Origin: Pteria penguin | Taxonomy: Eukaryota; Mollusca; Bivalvia; Pterioida; Pteriidae | Direction: 5' to 3' | DNA: 64,000 bases | Assembly (NCBI GenBank): GCA_035048485.1 | Contig: CM068588.1 | Location: 28,600,769 to 28,664,768 of the forward strand | Position numbers and translations under genes: made by a program | The notes under the pieces: generated by a model | Told to the model about the DNA's origin: nothing | Seen by the model: the letters and a program-made list of their open reading frames with translations, nothing else | The model's database searches: none | In this document: piece by piece, positions 11,641 to 22,600 of the stretch | Position numbering within the stretch: position 1 is the stretch's first letter | Layout: each line of letters begins with the position of its first letter

Positions 11641-12923
11641 CTATTTGCATCGACAGATTGATACAGTGTACTTGACAATCAATGAATAAGCACTAAGGAA
11701 CGTGTTCAGTCAACATAAACACATACTACAGTTCTTTAATTTAATTTCCCCCTTGAAACCTTTATCATAAAATTTCACGTGACGACGGAGAAAACACTAA
11801 CACATCCCTACAACTTTCATTCAATAACATTATGTATATAATAAGTTGTTGTTCCCATTGGCAAAAACTATCACGAGTTATCACTCTTTGTTTATCAATC
11901 GCAGTATACCAGATAATTTGAACAACGAGCAATTTAAGCACTTTGTAACATAGCTAAGTGCAAGAGTTCACTCAGATGAAAGTATAATTGTTTAAAGGAT
12001 GTCAAAGATATCAATTCAGAATGAAACTACAGACCCATCACCCTTAGAAAAAAAAAACAAAAACAAAATCAAAATACAAACACCCCCTCCTTCTTCCAAA
12101 AAGAAAAAACAACTTGTGCAACAACAACAAAAAGCACTCACTCCCCCGCCAAAAAAAAAAAAAAAAAAATGACAACCCGTAAGTAATTTATTCCCTCTAA
12201 GTTTCATTATATGATTCTATGAAATCTGAAGACTGTCACACGAAATCAATGCATTATAGGCAACTTCTAGGAGTAAGTGGAAGAAATTATCTGAAATTTA
12301 GCAAAAATTGACTAAGTCAAAAAAGAAAAAAGATAGTAATAAAATAAGTAAATAAAATAAGAATGAAATCAAAACAATATCATTTTCAAAATGAAGAAGT
12401 CCATCAAAGCTTATCATTGAATACTAACAGTATAACTCCACCCTCCGCCTTTTTAGTAAACGTAAAAAATGCCCCCCCCCCCCAAAAAAATACTCAAGAT
12501 TATTTTTGCTTTTCATTTATTCTCAATTATATTTATTTCACAAATCAATCGAAATACACAAATCAATGGATCAACAGCCTACAAGGAGAAAGTCTAAGAA
12601 ATTCCATGAAAATCACAGTAGGTCTTTTGAGCCTTCAAGGCAAAGTTGGTACTTTTTGTTGTAAGACAAATGCACTTGTGAATAAAGTTGGCTGTGCACC
12701 TATTGGTTAACAATTTATTTGATATATATGCATAAATACATAAATACATTTGATAAGAAAAAGCGACATAAAACCTAAATTGAAGATAAATCTGAAATGA
12801 ATGAAAGATAAATTTTTCATATTAAAATACATGTAATTATATTGATTAGATGATCTAGCTATATCAATTATTTAAATTTATTCTATAGTTATAATATGAT
12901 AAATTAATTCATAAGTGTATATA
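11641..12923. other. Intergenic with A/C-rich low-complexity tracts
   Basis: Bases 12040-12175 and 12465-12490 are A-rich and C-run low-complexity tracts similar to those near 4.6 and 16.6 kb. A 115-residue open frame at 12363-12710 has no recognisable features and is probably chance. Confidence 0.5.
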
Positions 12924-12929
12924 TTTATT
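12924..12929 (-). terminator. Polyadenylation signal of the two-exon MGC-protein gene
   Basis: The minus strand reads AATAAA here, about 33 nt after the stop codon at 12962-12964. It is the first canonical signal downstream of that gene. Confidence 0.5.
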
Positions 12930-12961
12930 GCACTGTCATCTTAATGCTCTTTGGGACATAT

Positions 12962-13143
12962 TCATCTTCCTGCAGCACGATCATTTGGTGTCTCTTTCGC
13001 ATAGTTAAGATCTTTTTTCCGTGTATGCATCTCTGCTATATTCTGCCATTTCTGTTTTACTTTTTCACGCATTCCATTTAACATTTCTTCTCGACGTAAT
13101 TGTGCATTTAAATGTCTTTCTTTACTTTCTTTTACCTTTTGTG
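12962..13143 (-). CDS. Exon 2 (C-terminal) of MGC acylated-protein gene
   Basis: On the minus strand the acceptor tattgttttcag precedes codons in phase 1 that match the donor at 14817. It encodes about 60 highly charged residues, starting AQKVKESKERHLNAQLRREE and then MLNGMREKVKQKWQNIAEMH, before a stop at 12964-12962. The spacing of charged residues predicts a long alpha helix. The upstream intron is 1.67 kb and carries a 44-bp perfect inverted repeat. Confidence 0.8.
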
Positions 13144-15210
13144 CTGAAAACAATATAAAAATTATTTCTATTGTCTTATTTTTCAATTTTGTTTTTATAT
13201 CATTGTTACACTAATATTTAAAAGATTTAATATGTTTAAACATTATTATAACAAGATTGTTATAATAATGTTTAAACATATTAAATCTTTTAAATATTAG
13301 TGCAACATTATCATATGTTATTTTACTGTAGTGTGTTGTTTCCAACACCACATAGAATTACAGATGTATGTTGTAAAGCCCTGTGGCACCATGCTGACTT
13401 GGGATCTAGAATACCTACGACTTGGGAATCTGGATGAGTCGGAGATTCCCTCGTAGCGAGTCGTAATGATTCGTACGAATTATCGTAGAGTGTCGTGATG
13501 AAATGTAGGAGGAAGAAACAGCCAGGACGTCACTGAGACTGTCTTCAAGTGCGGTTTTGAATAATAGTCAATATGGAATATCTATAATTCAAGACAAAAT
13601 AATAAATAATTCAAGACAAGATAAAAAAAATATAGGCAATCACGAACTCCTGAAAAAGCCCAAATTGGATCATGTGTCATGAAAAAGTAAGCATTCTCTG
13701 TCGACAGGTTACATCCGCCGTGGTGCCACAGGTTTATTCGCACAAGTATAACTTAAGTTACATGACGTCTGAACGAGATCACCGTAATCAGTCATAATCG
13801 GAAAAGAAGGTGTAACTGAATGGAGTGATACACTGCTACTGCAGGAACGACTTAAGAAGAACGAAGACCAAACAAGGAAGACAGTCATCGGCGATTTGTG
13901 AGAAATGCAGACAAGGTCTGCTTCCAGTATATGCATACATGACTGGTAGTGTCCAGTCTTGAGTTATTCAAAACTTAGATGTAATAGCGAGGACCCATGA
14001 TAGTCTTTGACAAATCTTAGAGACTGTTGTGTCATATGTGGCAACATCGTGAGAGTTTTCATGTTGTTTGTATGTCGTAGCAAGTCTGACGTCCAAGTCG
14101 ACACTTCATACTGTAATATTGGCAACCTATTCAAATGATGTGATTTGAAATTAATAAATAATGTTTAAACCAAATGATGTGCTGTTAGGCCACTTCAAAT
14201 GAATTGGAAGATTCTCATCCACATGTCAATACATTTATGTATTTGTTTGTATGTGTATTCGTTCATTTATTCATCTATATACTTACGTTTATTTATTATT
14301 CAGCTCTAGGTCGAAACTTACTCCTGGGTTACCATTGTTAAAGGATATTAAATCCAATTGTTTGCCCATGTTTTGTTTTCAGTTGTGTGTTTATACGGTC
14401 AAGTAGGTGTGAAATAAAGAATGAATGAATGAATGAAAAAAGATGGTTTAGAACAATTGCTAGAATTAAAATAAAAAGGAAAAAAAATATTTCATTATAC
14501 AATTACTTCAAATGATATTAAAACATAATCTTTCACCTGATTTTTTATTTTTATTTATTTTTGTTTTTTCATTTCTTTATTATGATCTTTTTGGGGTTTT
14601 GAGAGGTTTTTTTCGTAAATGTCTGAATGTCTGTATTTGCATTTGGGCTGGTACAGGATGTGATCTTATATCAAAAATATAAATTCTAATTATTTACGTC
14701 AGTGCTGAAAACGTTGGCATCATTTGAATAAGAATTTTAAGTAATTTGTGACAAATGTATACGTTATATCCACATTGGGGATAAAATGTAATAAAAAATA
14801 AGTAAGGTAAATAAACCTTGTATCCTGGATTCGTCTTCTCTGATGACGTCAGCCAGTATATTCCTTTCGTCCATACCAAGACTGTGTTTGTTCCTGGAAT
14901 GTAATTTGTTGAGTAATTTGGCTGGAAGTTGATTGTTAAGTGTTGTCCGGTTTTCGTCGATTTCTCCTTCAAGTGTCGCTGTAAATGATACGCCGCCATT
15001 TTTCACAACACTGCGCGACAAAGCATCATTTTCCTTCAATTGTTCGAGGATCATTGTCGCATTTTGTTCAGTAGCAAGTAACAATTCTGCAATGCGAAAT
15101 TCTCTTTCTTTCTCTGTTTCTGCAACTTGCTTTTTCCTGCCATTGTTATTCAATGTCCGACTTTCCGTTCTTTGATGCGTTGGTTCCAGTTTTGTGTTAT
15201 TACATCCCAT
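12962..15210 (-). CDS. Two-exon gene, 191-residue N-acylated stathmin-like protein (tentative)
   Basis: Join on the minus strand of 15210-14817 and 13143-12962; the phases match (1 into 1) and the sum is 192 codons including stop. The protein starts MGCNNTKLEP: Gly2, Cys3 and Thr6 form a classic N-myristoylation plus palmitoylation signal, so it is probably membrane-anchored. Residues about 30-70 and 105-185 are charged and helical, with many KE/RE pairs and no signal peptide or transmembrane segment. An MGC start, an N-G-x-S-F-x-A-T-L motif and a charged helical tail recall stathmin-domain-containing protein 1 and membrane-anchored stathmins, which bind tubulin. That family link is an inference; a lineage-specific acylated protein is the alternative. 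The gene structure itself is well supported. Confidence 0.65.
13209..13302. repeat. 44-bp perfect inverted repeat in intron
   Basis: Arm 13209-13252 is the exact reverse complement of 13259-13302, separated by only aagatt; pairing extends a few bases further past one mismatch. It lies in the intron of the two-exon minus-strand gene, 66 nt upstream of its second exon, and would form a very stable hairpin in the pre-mRNA. Confidence 0.9.
13379..13735. repeat. Possible MITE with cctgtggcacca ends
   Basis: The 12-mer cctgtggcacca (about 13381-13392) returns inverted as tggtgccacagg (about 13718-13731). The interior is richer in CG than the surrounding intron. No target-site duplication was confirmed, so the element call is weak. 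Confidence 0.35.
14817..15210 (-). CDS. Exon 1 of MGC acylated-protein gene
   Basis: ATG at 15210-15208 opens a 394-nt exon that ends at the donor gtttat (phase 1). The start is chosen because Gly2-Cys3 immediately follows and the upstream sequence (ccatttagagaac) has no in-frame continuation. It encodes MGCNNTK, a Glu/Arg-rich helix with EREFRIAELLLATEQNATMI, and then LGMDERNILADVIREDESRI close to the splice site. A ttag nine bases before the ATG could be the acceptor of a 5'-UTR intron. Confidence 0.75.
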
Positions 15211-15846
15211 GTTCTCTAAATGGATATATTCAAATAATGAAACACATTTTTCTACTAATCACTGCCTTGTGTTCGTCCCAAGGAATTCACATTATGACTT
15301 TCATCTGAATGGTACATAATAGTTTCTCCAGACAGAAATAATCTCCATCGTAAATCGTTTTAATACACGGCTTTTCCCATGATGCAAGGAAGCATAAAGT
15401 CAAAATATTTTGTTTGTTTCTAAACAGAGACGAAGATTAAGTTCAAATCTGCTCTTGTTTTGACATGATCAAAGCTATCAATCAACGTAATACATTAAGA
15501 TATTTAAGCAATTATATAGAAATGTACATGCATACATTTCTATATAAATATCATAGTCATATATAACATTATATAAGCTGTTGTAAGTGTAGTTAAATTA
15601 AGAGCGTGGGTGTTCAAGAAATGGTGACTAGTGAGTGACATTTGTTTAACACAGTGTGTTTGTTTGTTTTGCTTTTTTATGTTTGCAACTCAAACGTAAT
15701 TATGCATAAATTTTATATTCGTCATAGGGGGGATATGGTGAAAAATCGAAGAAAGTATAATCAAGAAACGTTGCCTAAATTTTTTGATAAGCGTACAAAC
15801 GAAATGTTTGTGTAATTTCCAATGCAGATATATTAGCACATTTCAT
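15211..15846. other. Upstream region of the MGC-protein gene
   Basis: Non-coding, AT-rich. It should contain the promoter of the minus-strand gene, but no TATA box or known site can be assigned with confidence. Confidence 0.35.
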
Positions 15847-16054
15847 GAGCATTTTAAATGTCTGATATGTGGTCCTATCTGCCCTCAAAAGTGATATTGG
15901 TAATGCATTATTCGAGGAATTAGATGTATTGATAAGACAGGAAAAAAACTGAGCATTTTAAATGTCTGATATGTGGTCCTATCTGCCCTCAAAAGTGATA
16001 TTGGTAATGCATTATTCGAGGAATTAGATGTATTGATAACACAGGAAAAAAACT
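15847..16054. repeat. 104-bp tandem duplication
   Basis: Bases 15847-15950 are repeated directly at 15951-16054 with almost no change (gataagacag versus gataacacag). The near-identity implies a recent duplication. Confidence 0.9.
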
Positions 16055-16860
16055 CTCAAGGTTCTGTATAAAATAAAGAAAAATAAAAGTAATGCAGAAG
16101 ACAGCATAGTTAATGAAATGTTTATAAATTTATTAAATAAATGTCATGAAGTACTTTTGCCATCCGTTGTACATTTCTTTAACTCTATCTTTGTCTCTGT
16201 GGTTTTTTTTTTTCCTGAGACATAGTGTAAAAGCTCTTAGAAGGGAAACATCTCCGATACAAATAATTATAGAGGTATAATATTAATAAGTTGCCTGTGT
16301 AATACCTTTTACTGTACTGAATCAAAGACTTTTAGATTGTGATAAAAATATAACATAATCACATATTCTCATTTCGAATTCAAATCAAGATTTTAAAAGT
16401 ACAGTTCACGCAATTTTTGATTTGCAATCATTAATAAATAGAACTTAAAGCACAACTACATTGACTACATTAGTATGGTCTTTGGTTCAAAGTCATCAAA
16501 CAAAGATGTACAAGGGAAGTACATGATATTATAAAATTTTTATAGGAGTGTTACAAAAAAAAAAAAAAACAAAAACAAACGGGGGGGGGGTGTTACTGAG
16601 GGGTTAATGATTTTGTTTTTTATTTGTTTTGTTTTGGTTTTTTTTCTGTTGGTTTTTTTTTTTTGGGGGGGGGTGTTTTCAGTCCTACCAATACCAATAG
16701 CGTGGAGATTTAGCCCTTCGGGCTTTGTGAGATTTAGTTGAACATTACATATATAGATTTGCATTTAGATCAGGTAAGTTTCATAAATACAATAATACTG
16801 CTGTTGGAACAGATAACAAACAGGCATTGATAATGGATTAGCCCCTACAGACCCGTCTTA
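16055..16860. other. Intergenic with poly-A/poly-G low-complexity tract
   Basis: Bases 16553-16673 are runs of A, T and G with acaaa words. No gene is seen. Confidence 0.5.
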
Positions 16861-16879
16861 AAAAACATTTCAGTGTTTC

Positions 16880-16964
16880 GTATTATAGCGCCAAATACAA
16901 GCAATCCGGTGATTGTTGTAGCAACCAGACGTTTTACTTTTCATATTCATGGGCGAATCACGGG
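16880..16964 (+). other. Possible non-coding first exon of the CFAP92-like gene
   Basis: A donor-like gggtaag (GT at 16965) follows a CG-containing stretch. The first coding exon at 19261 is preceded by a good acceptor at 19221-19227, so a 5'-UTR exon upstream is expected. If spliced, an ATG at about 16950 would read 12 codons and stop before the main start, acting as an upstream open frame. This is inference only; no transcript evidence is available. Confidence 0.25.
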
Positions 16965-17523
16965 GTAAGAAATTTAATGCTTTTTAATGCTTCCCCGGAT
17001 ACAATTGAAGAGTTTATCGTTTGTTTTTGTATATCGAAAACATACGCTTTTATTACAAACAATCATATTTGATTCATTTCGTATTTTGAAAAAAATATGG
17101 AACTATATTACACCGTAGCGCATTTGTGTCCGGTAATGAAGATATGTTATGCGGTCAACGAGAAACTTTCCCAAATAAGTTAGAGGAGGTGGAAGATTTC
17201 TACGAAATAATGTATATAATCATAAGTATTTTAAAGGTTAACAAATTTCATTAATATATTTTATCATTCTATCGTACAGGTAAACAAGCTAATGAACAGA
17301 AACTTTCTGTAATCAAATGTTGCCTACATTTTCGTTAGCTTAGCCTTAGACCCTCAGCAGTCAACAGATTGGGGGCAACTTCTCATTTGAGAGAAAATCA
17401 CTCAAATGAGTAACAATCTCTGTTTTCAGTAATCAGTTTGAAGTAGTGAGCAGAAGTAAATAAGTACTGAAGATTATTAAAGTTGCAGACTTCAAACCTG
17501 AAAGGGCTCATCTTTGTATAACC

Positions 17524-17637
17524 CCTTTTGAGATTCTGGCACGCGACCGTTTTATTATGCTGCCGTTTACTATTGCCACTCAGGCAGTAGTAAACGGCAG
17601 CATAATAAAACAGCCACTTGCAAGAATCTCAAAAGAG
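17524..17637. repeat. Long hairpin with 24-bp perfect inner stem
   Basis: Bases 17549-17572 are the exact reverse complement of 17588-17611, with a 15-nt centre that contains tgcc/ggca and could pair again. Outer flanks (gagattct.. / ..agaatctc) extend an imperfect stem to about 50 bp. The size is compatible with a fold-back element or a precursor-microRNA-like hairpin. No conserved seed is recognised. Confidence 0.7.
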
Positions 17638-17885
17638 ATTAATCTTTATATAACATACTGAACATAAATTTCAGAAGAAGTTGACCTTTTCATCTTTACA
17701 ATTTTGGAGTTTTACTACTGCAACATTTGTGCTCCCATTCATGTGAGAGCATGACAGAGGTTATGCTCTCATGGGTGACAATTGTCAATCCAATCACACA
17801 TTCAATACAGGGTTTGTTAGGGCCAATCTAGCCCAAAATAAATCTTGTATTAAGCCTCATGCATCCTATATTTAGAATAAGGAGG

Positions 17886-18113
17886 CCAGGTTCTGGCGCC
17901 ATAAACTGAGAATGTACTTAAGTCAAATACTTTGTATTAATTTATTCCATCATCAAGCGTTCAAATAAATTCTCATGCAGAATGTTTTAATTCTATTTAT
18001 GGATGGAATAAAACTATATAAAATCCAAATCCCAGTTATTTATTCATTAATGAAAAGAAGAATATGAAATTATGACTTGAGTATATTCTCAGTTTATGGC
18101 ACCGGACCCAGGT
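17886..18113. repeat. Fold-back element with about 40-bp imperfect terminal inverted repeats
   Basis: The right end (cagtttatggcaccggaccc region, about 18073-18113) is the reverse complement, with several mismatches, of the left end (about 17886-17927, gccataaactgagaatgtac). Internal words tattccatc and gatggaata are also inverted. A SINE-like stretch follows directly. Confidence 0.6.
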
Positions 18114-18240
18114 TTGATACCTGGTGTAGTATGTGAAATGGTGAGGCTGTCACCAACCTGGCTTTGTGGGTTTTCTTCGGTACTCTGATTTCCTGGCACA
18201 CAAACGACACCCTTACACCAAGAACCTTACCAACAAGCAA
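18100..18240 (+). repeat. Dispersed repeat with a B-box-like motif
   Basis: Contains ggtttgatacc, close to a tRNA B box, then caccaacctggctttgtggg and ctggcacacaaacgacaccc. From memory, sequences of this kind are common interspersed repeats in molluscs. The head is not clearly tRNA-like here, so the copy may be truncated or fused to the fold-back element at its left. Confidence 0.4.
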
Positions 18241-19227
18241 GATATATATAAGTTGTTAACTTACCTCTTAATCATTGTAAAATACAAAGTTTAAGTTTTT
18301 TTTATGTTTTAGGATAAAATTTTAAATCGGAAATATTATTAAGCTAAATAATCCTTCATATTTGCACTCCAGTCAATCTATCTTATGCTATATTCAAAAT
18401 AAAAAAAGTATCAATTAATATTTACTTCCATTTTCCTAAGGATAAAAAGGTCAGACATGCACATTCAAACCTTTTTCTAGCTGGTAACAAATTGGATCAA
18501 ATATACAATATCATGTTGATATTCTGCATATCAGTGAAATAGTAAAGTGATCCATTTTGTATGTATTGTTTTTTTAAAAACATGACGATCCCGGACACCT
18601 GGTTTGACCTCAGTAAAACTGGGGTTGGTTTGCATTTGTCTGTATACAGCATCATACACAACATTTTCCTTTTATTCTCTGGATTTCATGATGTAGTTGA
18701 TGCTTCAGCTCTCCGTTATTACCTCAGCTTGATAGGATTCCCTATGGTACTCAAAAGTTGCTGCCGCTGTGAAATTTCAATGAAATAATAGTGAAAGTGT
18801 TACCAGAGAGACCCAGTTTCTGCATGTACCAGAAATTAGTGTGGCAAGTTTCTCAAACCCTGTGTTGGACTTAGTTATTGAAGGGGATTTTTCTTAGGTG
18901 ATTTACCATTCTCTATCTACCTGTTTGTCTCAAACTCAGGACTCTGTTATGGAATGTGCTGATACACAAATGACAGCTCACTGCTTTGGATGAATAAGTT
19001 GTTAGATCAAAATAATGAGGCCATGTAGCAGTCATCACCATGTATTAACATGAAGGTTCAAACTACATGTACTAGCACCAGTAATAGTCCTTAAGCACTG
19101 TATTCACAAAATCTTACCATAGCATAAAGTTGATGTAATCTATATTGTAACTGCTCTTATTTAAATGTATTTCCATTTGAAAATGATGTGAAATAATTTA
19201 TCTGGAATCAGTTGAATATTTTTTCAG
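18241..19227. other. Upstream region or 5'-UTR intron of the CFAP92-like gene
   Basis: AT-rich non-coding sequence that ends in the acceptor gaatattttttcag (19221-19227). A short open frame at 18561-18788 has no recognisable features. Confidence 0.4.
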
Positions 19228-19260
19228 GTATAGAGGAAGTAACTGACTAGTGTTTCCATA

Positions 19261-19657
19261 ATGTCTGATGCTGGAGATAAGCCTCCAAGTACAGAACAAA
19301 CAGAAACAAATAATGAGGTGATATCTCAGCCTCCTAAAAGGGAAGAATCTGATGGAGAAATCAAAATTAAGAAAGATGAAAACAGTCACGAAAATGACAA
19401 AAAAACTGCAGAGGAAGAAGAGGATTTAGAAGGAAAGGATGGTGGGGAAAAAATTGAAAGGTCAGAGAGTCGTGAATCTGAAGTAGATGCAGGGAAAGTT
19501 GACCGCCCAAAAAGTTCTGATAGTTCTGGGGGTCGCCCAAAGAGTGGAGCTAGTGCTGAAATTTTTATTGGACGTCGAAGAAAAAAGAAGCAAAAGATTG
19601 ATCCAGATGCAAGACAAGTTACTGTTACAGTCACCATTTCTATTGCTGTACCAACAG
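19261..19657 (+). CDS. CFAP92: CFAP92-like exon 1 (start codon)
   Basis: ATG at 19261 is the first in frame after a good acceptor at 19221-19227. Residues 1-132 are acidic/basic low complexity (KKTAEEEEDLEGKDGG, later RRRKKKQK) followed by the first beta strand TVTVTISIAVP. It ends in phase 1 at donor gtaatg. The 10.2 kb intron that follows is the longest in the gene. Confidence 0.8.
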
Positions 19658-22600
19658 GTAATGTAAAATCACATACATCTGCATTTTTTCTTTGAAATAA
19701 CGCATAAGGTTTTTGTAAATTCGTCACAGTTTTGATGAGTAACAAGTGTGTAATGTACAGTTGACTTCCATTTATAAATGATTTATTAAAATATGAAAAA
19801 TTTAAAATCCAGGTTATTTTGATCTGATTTAAAACTAAAACATGTTTCTGTTATAATTATTTGAATATTTCCATTTAACTAAAATTCTGCCAACTCAAAC
19901 TGTATGACATACACCTTTCAAGTCATGGAGAATCAACTGTACAATAAGGTACTTGGTGATGTGGCTGTGTGGACTTAAATTTTCTTTCAATGTTAACTGG
20001 TAATTATAATGGAAAGTTTTATACATATATCATTTATCAACTAACAAGATAGTTCATTCAAGTATCAAACCTTTTACTGAAACATCAGTATCATGAGTAA
20101 GGTTTGTCAAGCCATCAAACAAATAGATTCATTTTATAGTGCATGTTACATTTAGAAGGATATTTTGAAGTAACACCATTTAGGCATTAATTGTGATGTA
20201 TGTAATGCCATGAAATAAACAAAGATATCCTATATAAAGTCCAGTGCAACATAAATGAACATATATAAAATTAATGAGATTTATTACATGTACTTTTAGA
20301 GTTGTTTCATATGTATTTATAAGTAATTGTTACTTATTTATATTCTGGTAGTACATGTACCAATGTAATGTGTTTGAATTAAGTTTTTATTTTTAAGTGG
20401 TCAAGGTCAGGATTTTTAAGTAGGACAAATTTGTTAAACTTTATCTGTGTCCGTTAGCACCATTACATGTAAGATTTGAATAAGGGACAGGATTTTCTTT
20501 CCTAGTTTCTGCTGATATGGATTCTGAATCGGGGGTGGAAAGGTATAAAATTTGGATCAAATATCTTTTTACTCCTCAGTCTTTATATCCATGTCAAGTC
20601 TCATCCTTATGACATGAGATACAGATTCATTTTCTGTCAAAAATGGCAAGCAAAAATTTGTATTGTAACAGCTCGATTTAAGGGTCCAAATTCCATTTAC
20701 TGCACGAGTATTTTTTTTTATCAGGAGCCATATTTAGTACTGTTCCAACAGGAGTGTTCTATTATTGCTATGTTTACTCAGGTATATTAATGTATTAAAA
20801 ATTACCAATATATGATGGATACAAGTACCTGAAGCTCATGACTAAGCTATTAATATAAAACAAACCTCTACCTTTAGCTTTTCATGCAGAAATATGCTTT
20901 TGTTTTAAAATAAGTACCGATACATGTACATGTATAACAGTACATTGTACTTGATTGTCCATACCTTAATTTGGTCATAACCAAGGAATAATAAAAAATA
21001 CTTAATCCTCTGCATCCATGTACTAAATAATGTATGGTGCTATAAGGTATTGTCTATTGGTAGGCAAATCAATGATTTATATACCTTGTCCTTAGGTACA
21101 ATGTATAACTCTCATTTTTTTAAACAAGTGCATATGTCAAATCTCAACTGCATCTTTTTCTATTAATTTTTCATATTTGAATAGATCTTATTTGAATGCC
21201 ACCAGAATCTTTTCAGTGTCCCATCCTACTTGATACATACATGGACTTAAAGTGATTTGTTCCAGTTAATTAAAGTAGCTCAGAGGTGAAAATTTCATCT
21301 CAGTATCATAAAGTCCTGGGTTTTAATCTCATTGGAGTCTCATCAGTATGAGATGTGATTGTGAAAAACTAGGTCCCATATCATGATAGATAATACATAC
21401 AAAAGGACATTCAAGGCTTTTGATTAGTTGGTTGCATAGATAAAATTTATTAAGCACTACACCAGACAGGTGCCACCACTATATTTATGAAATATTTATG
21501 CTGTGACTTAAAGAATAATCTATCAAGTTTAGAACTGCCTTACTTTTAAAGATCAGCCAAGTTTAGAGTGGAGTCAGCTGTATAAGTACATTTAGGCATT
21601 GCTGTACATTGTAAGCAAGATAAGTTACTGGTAATAAAGTTTCTAAAAGTGTGAACCTAGCATCTAAAAAGGACATAGTTACATTACAATGCCTATTTTC
21701 AGCCATTCAGACGACTCCAGTGCATATTGGTATGTTTACAATAGTTATGAGTAACTTTCTCTTTTTCAGCTTTCATATTTCTTTGTTTATACTTCTCAAT
21801 TTATCTTATCAATATAGCAGTAGTTTGAGTTACTTTCAGAGTTGCCATCTTTTATTTTTTTACTCCTTCTGTTTATCAACATCAGTTTCTTGCATGTCTT
21901 TCTGCTTTATGACTTCTTTTCAGAATATCTGAGTATCGATCAGTTTTGACATTTTATAAGTGTATTTTGCATATCTGGCACAGTTAGAAGAGATAACTGT
22001 AAGAAAAAGTATAAATAAATATATAATAAGCTTTTTAATCAGCATTAATAAAGAAAATTAATTTCATTTGAAGAAGTCAAAGAATATTTTTTTTTTGATA
22101 TGTTATATATATGTGCTGTAAAATAAAAGAATTTGTAACTTTAATATAATTCCTTGTGTTGAGGTACATATGTACATCAGTAAGAATTTTGAAAATTTTA
22201 ACAATTATTATAACAATCAGAAAAATTATCTTATGCTGTAATTTCATCATGTTGATTTGATATCTTTTAGAGGGAATATATTGATTCTGTTTCCAATACA
22301 AAGTAACCAGATTTATTTAAAATTTTCTGCATAATTTTTCAAATGTGAAAAGTTGATTTAAATATAAAAGATTTTGACTTAGTTTGCTGTGTGTTGTTTC
22401 TAAAGCTGTGTAGTTGTACCATACCTTATAGATGACAATTAATGTTTCTTTATCCCAATAGAAAGGAAGATCTTGTTCTTTGTATTCCTTTAGTGTTTTC
22501 CCAAGACTACTGACTCTATTTATAAAAATTCCTTGCATGATAGTAGGGTTTCACCAGAAGACTGATAAATCCCTGCAACTAATAAGCTGCTTTCATGTAA

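Noticed and set aside
12363..12710. 115-residue plus-strand open frame
   Set aside because: Crosses a poly-C/poly-A tract, low complexity, no domain and no splice context.
14694..14999. 101-residue minus-strand open frame overlapping exon 1 of the MGC-protein gene
   Set aside because: Shadow frame; the overlapping frame has the acylation signal and a phase-matched second exon.
16910..16930. gttgtagcaac as an RFX X-box in front of the ciliary gene
   Set aside because: Half-sites are present but the spacing is three bases shorter than the X-box consensus, so binding is unlikely.
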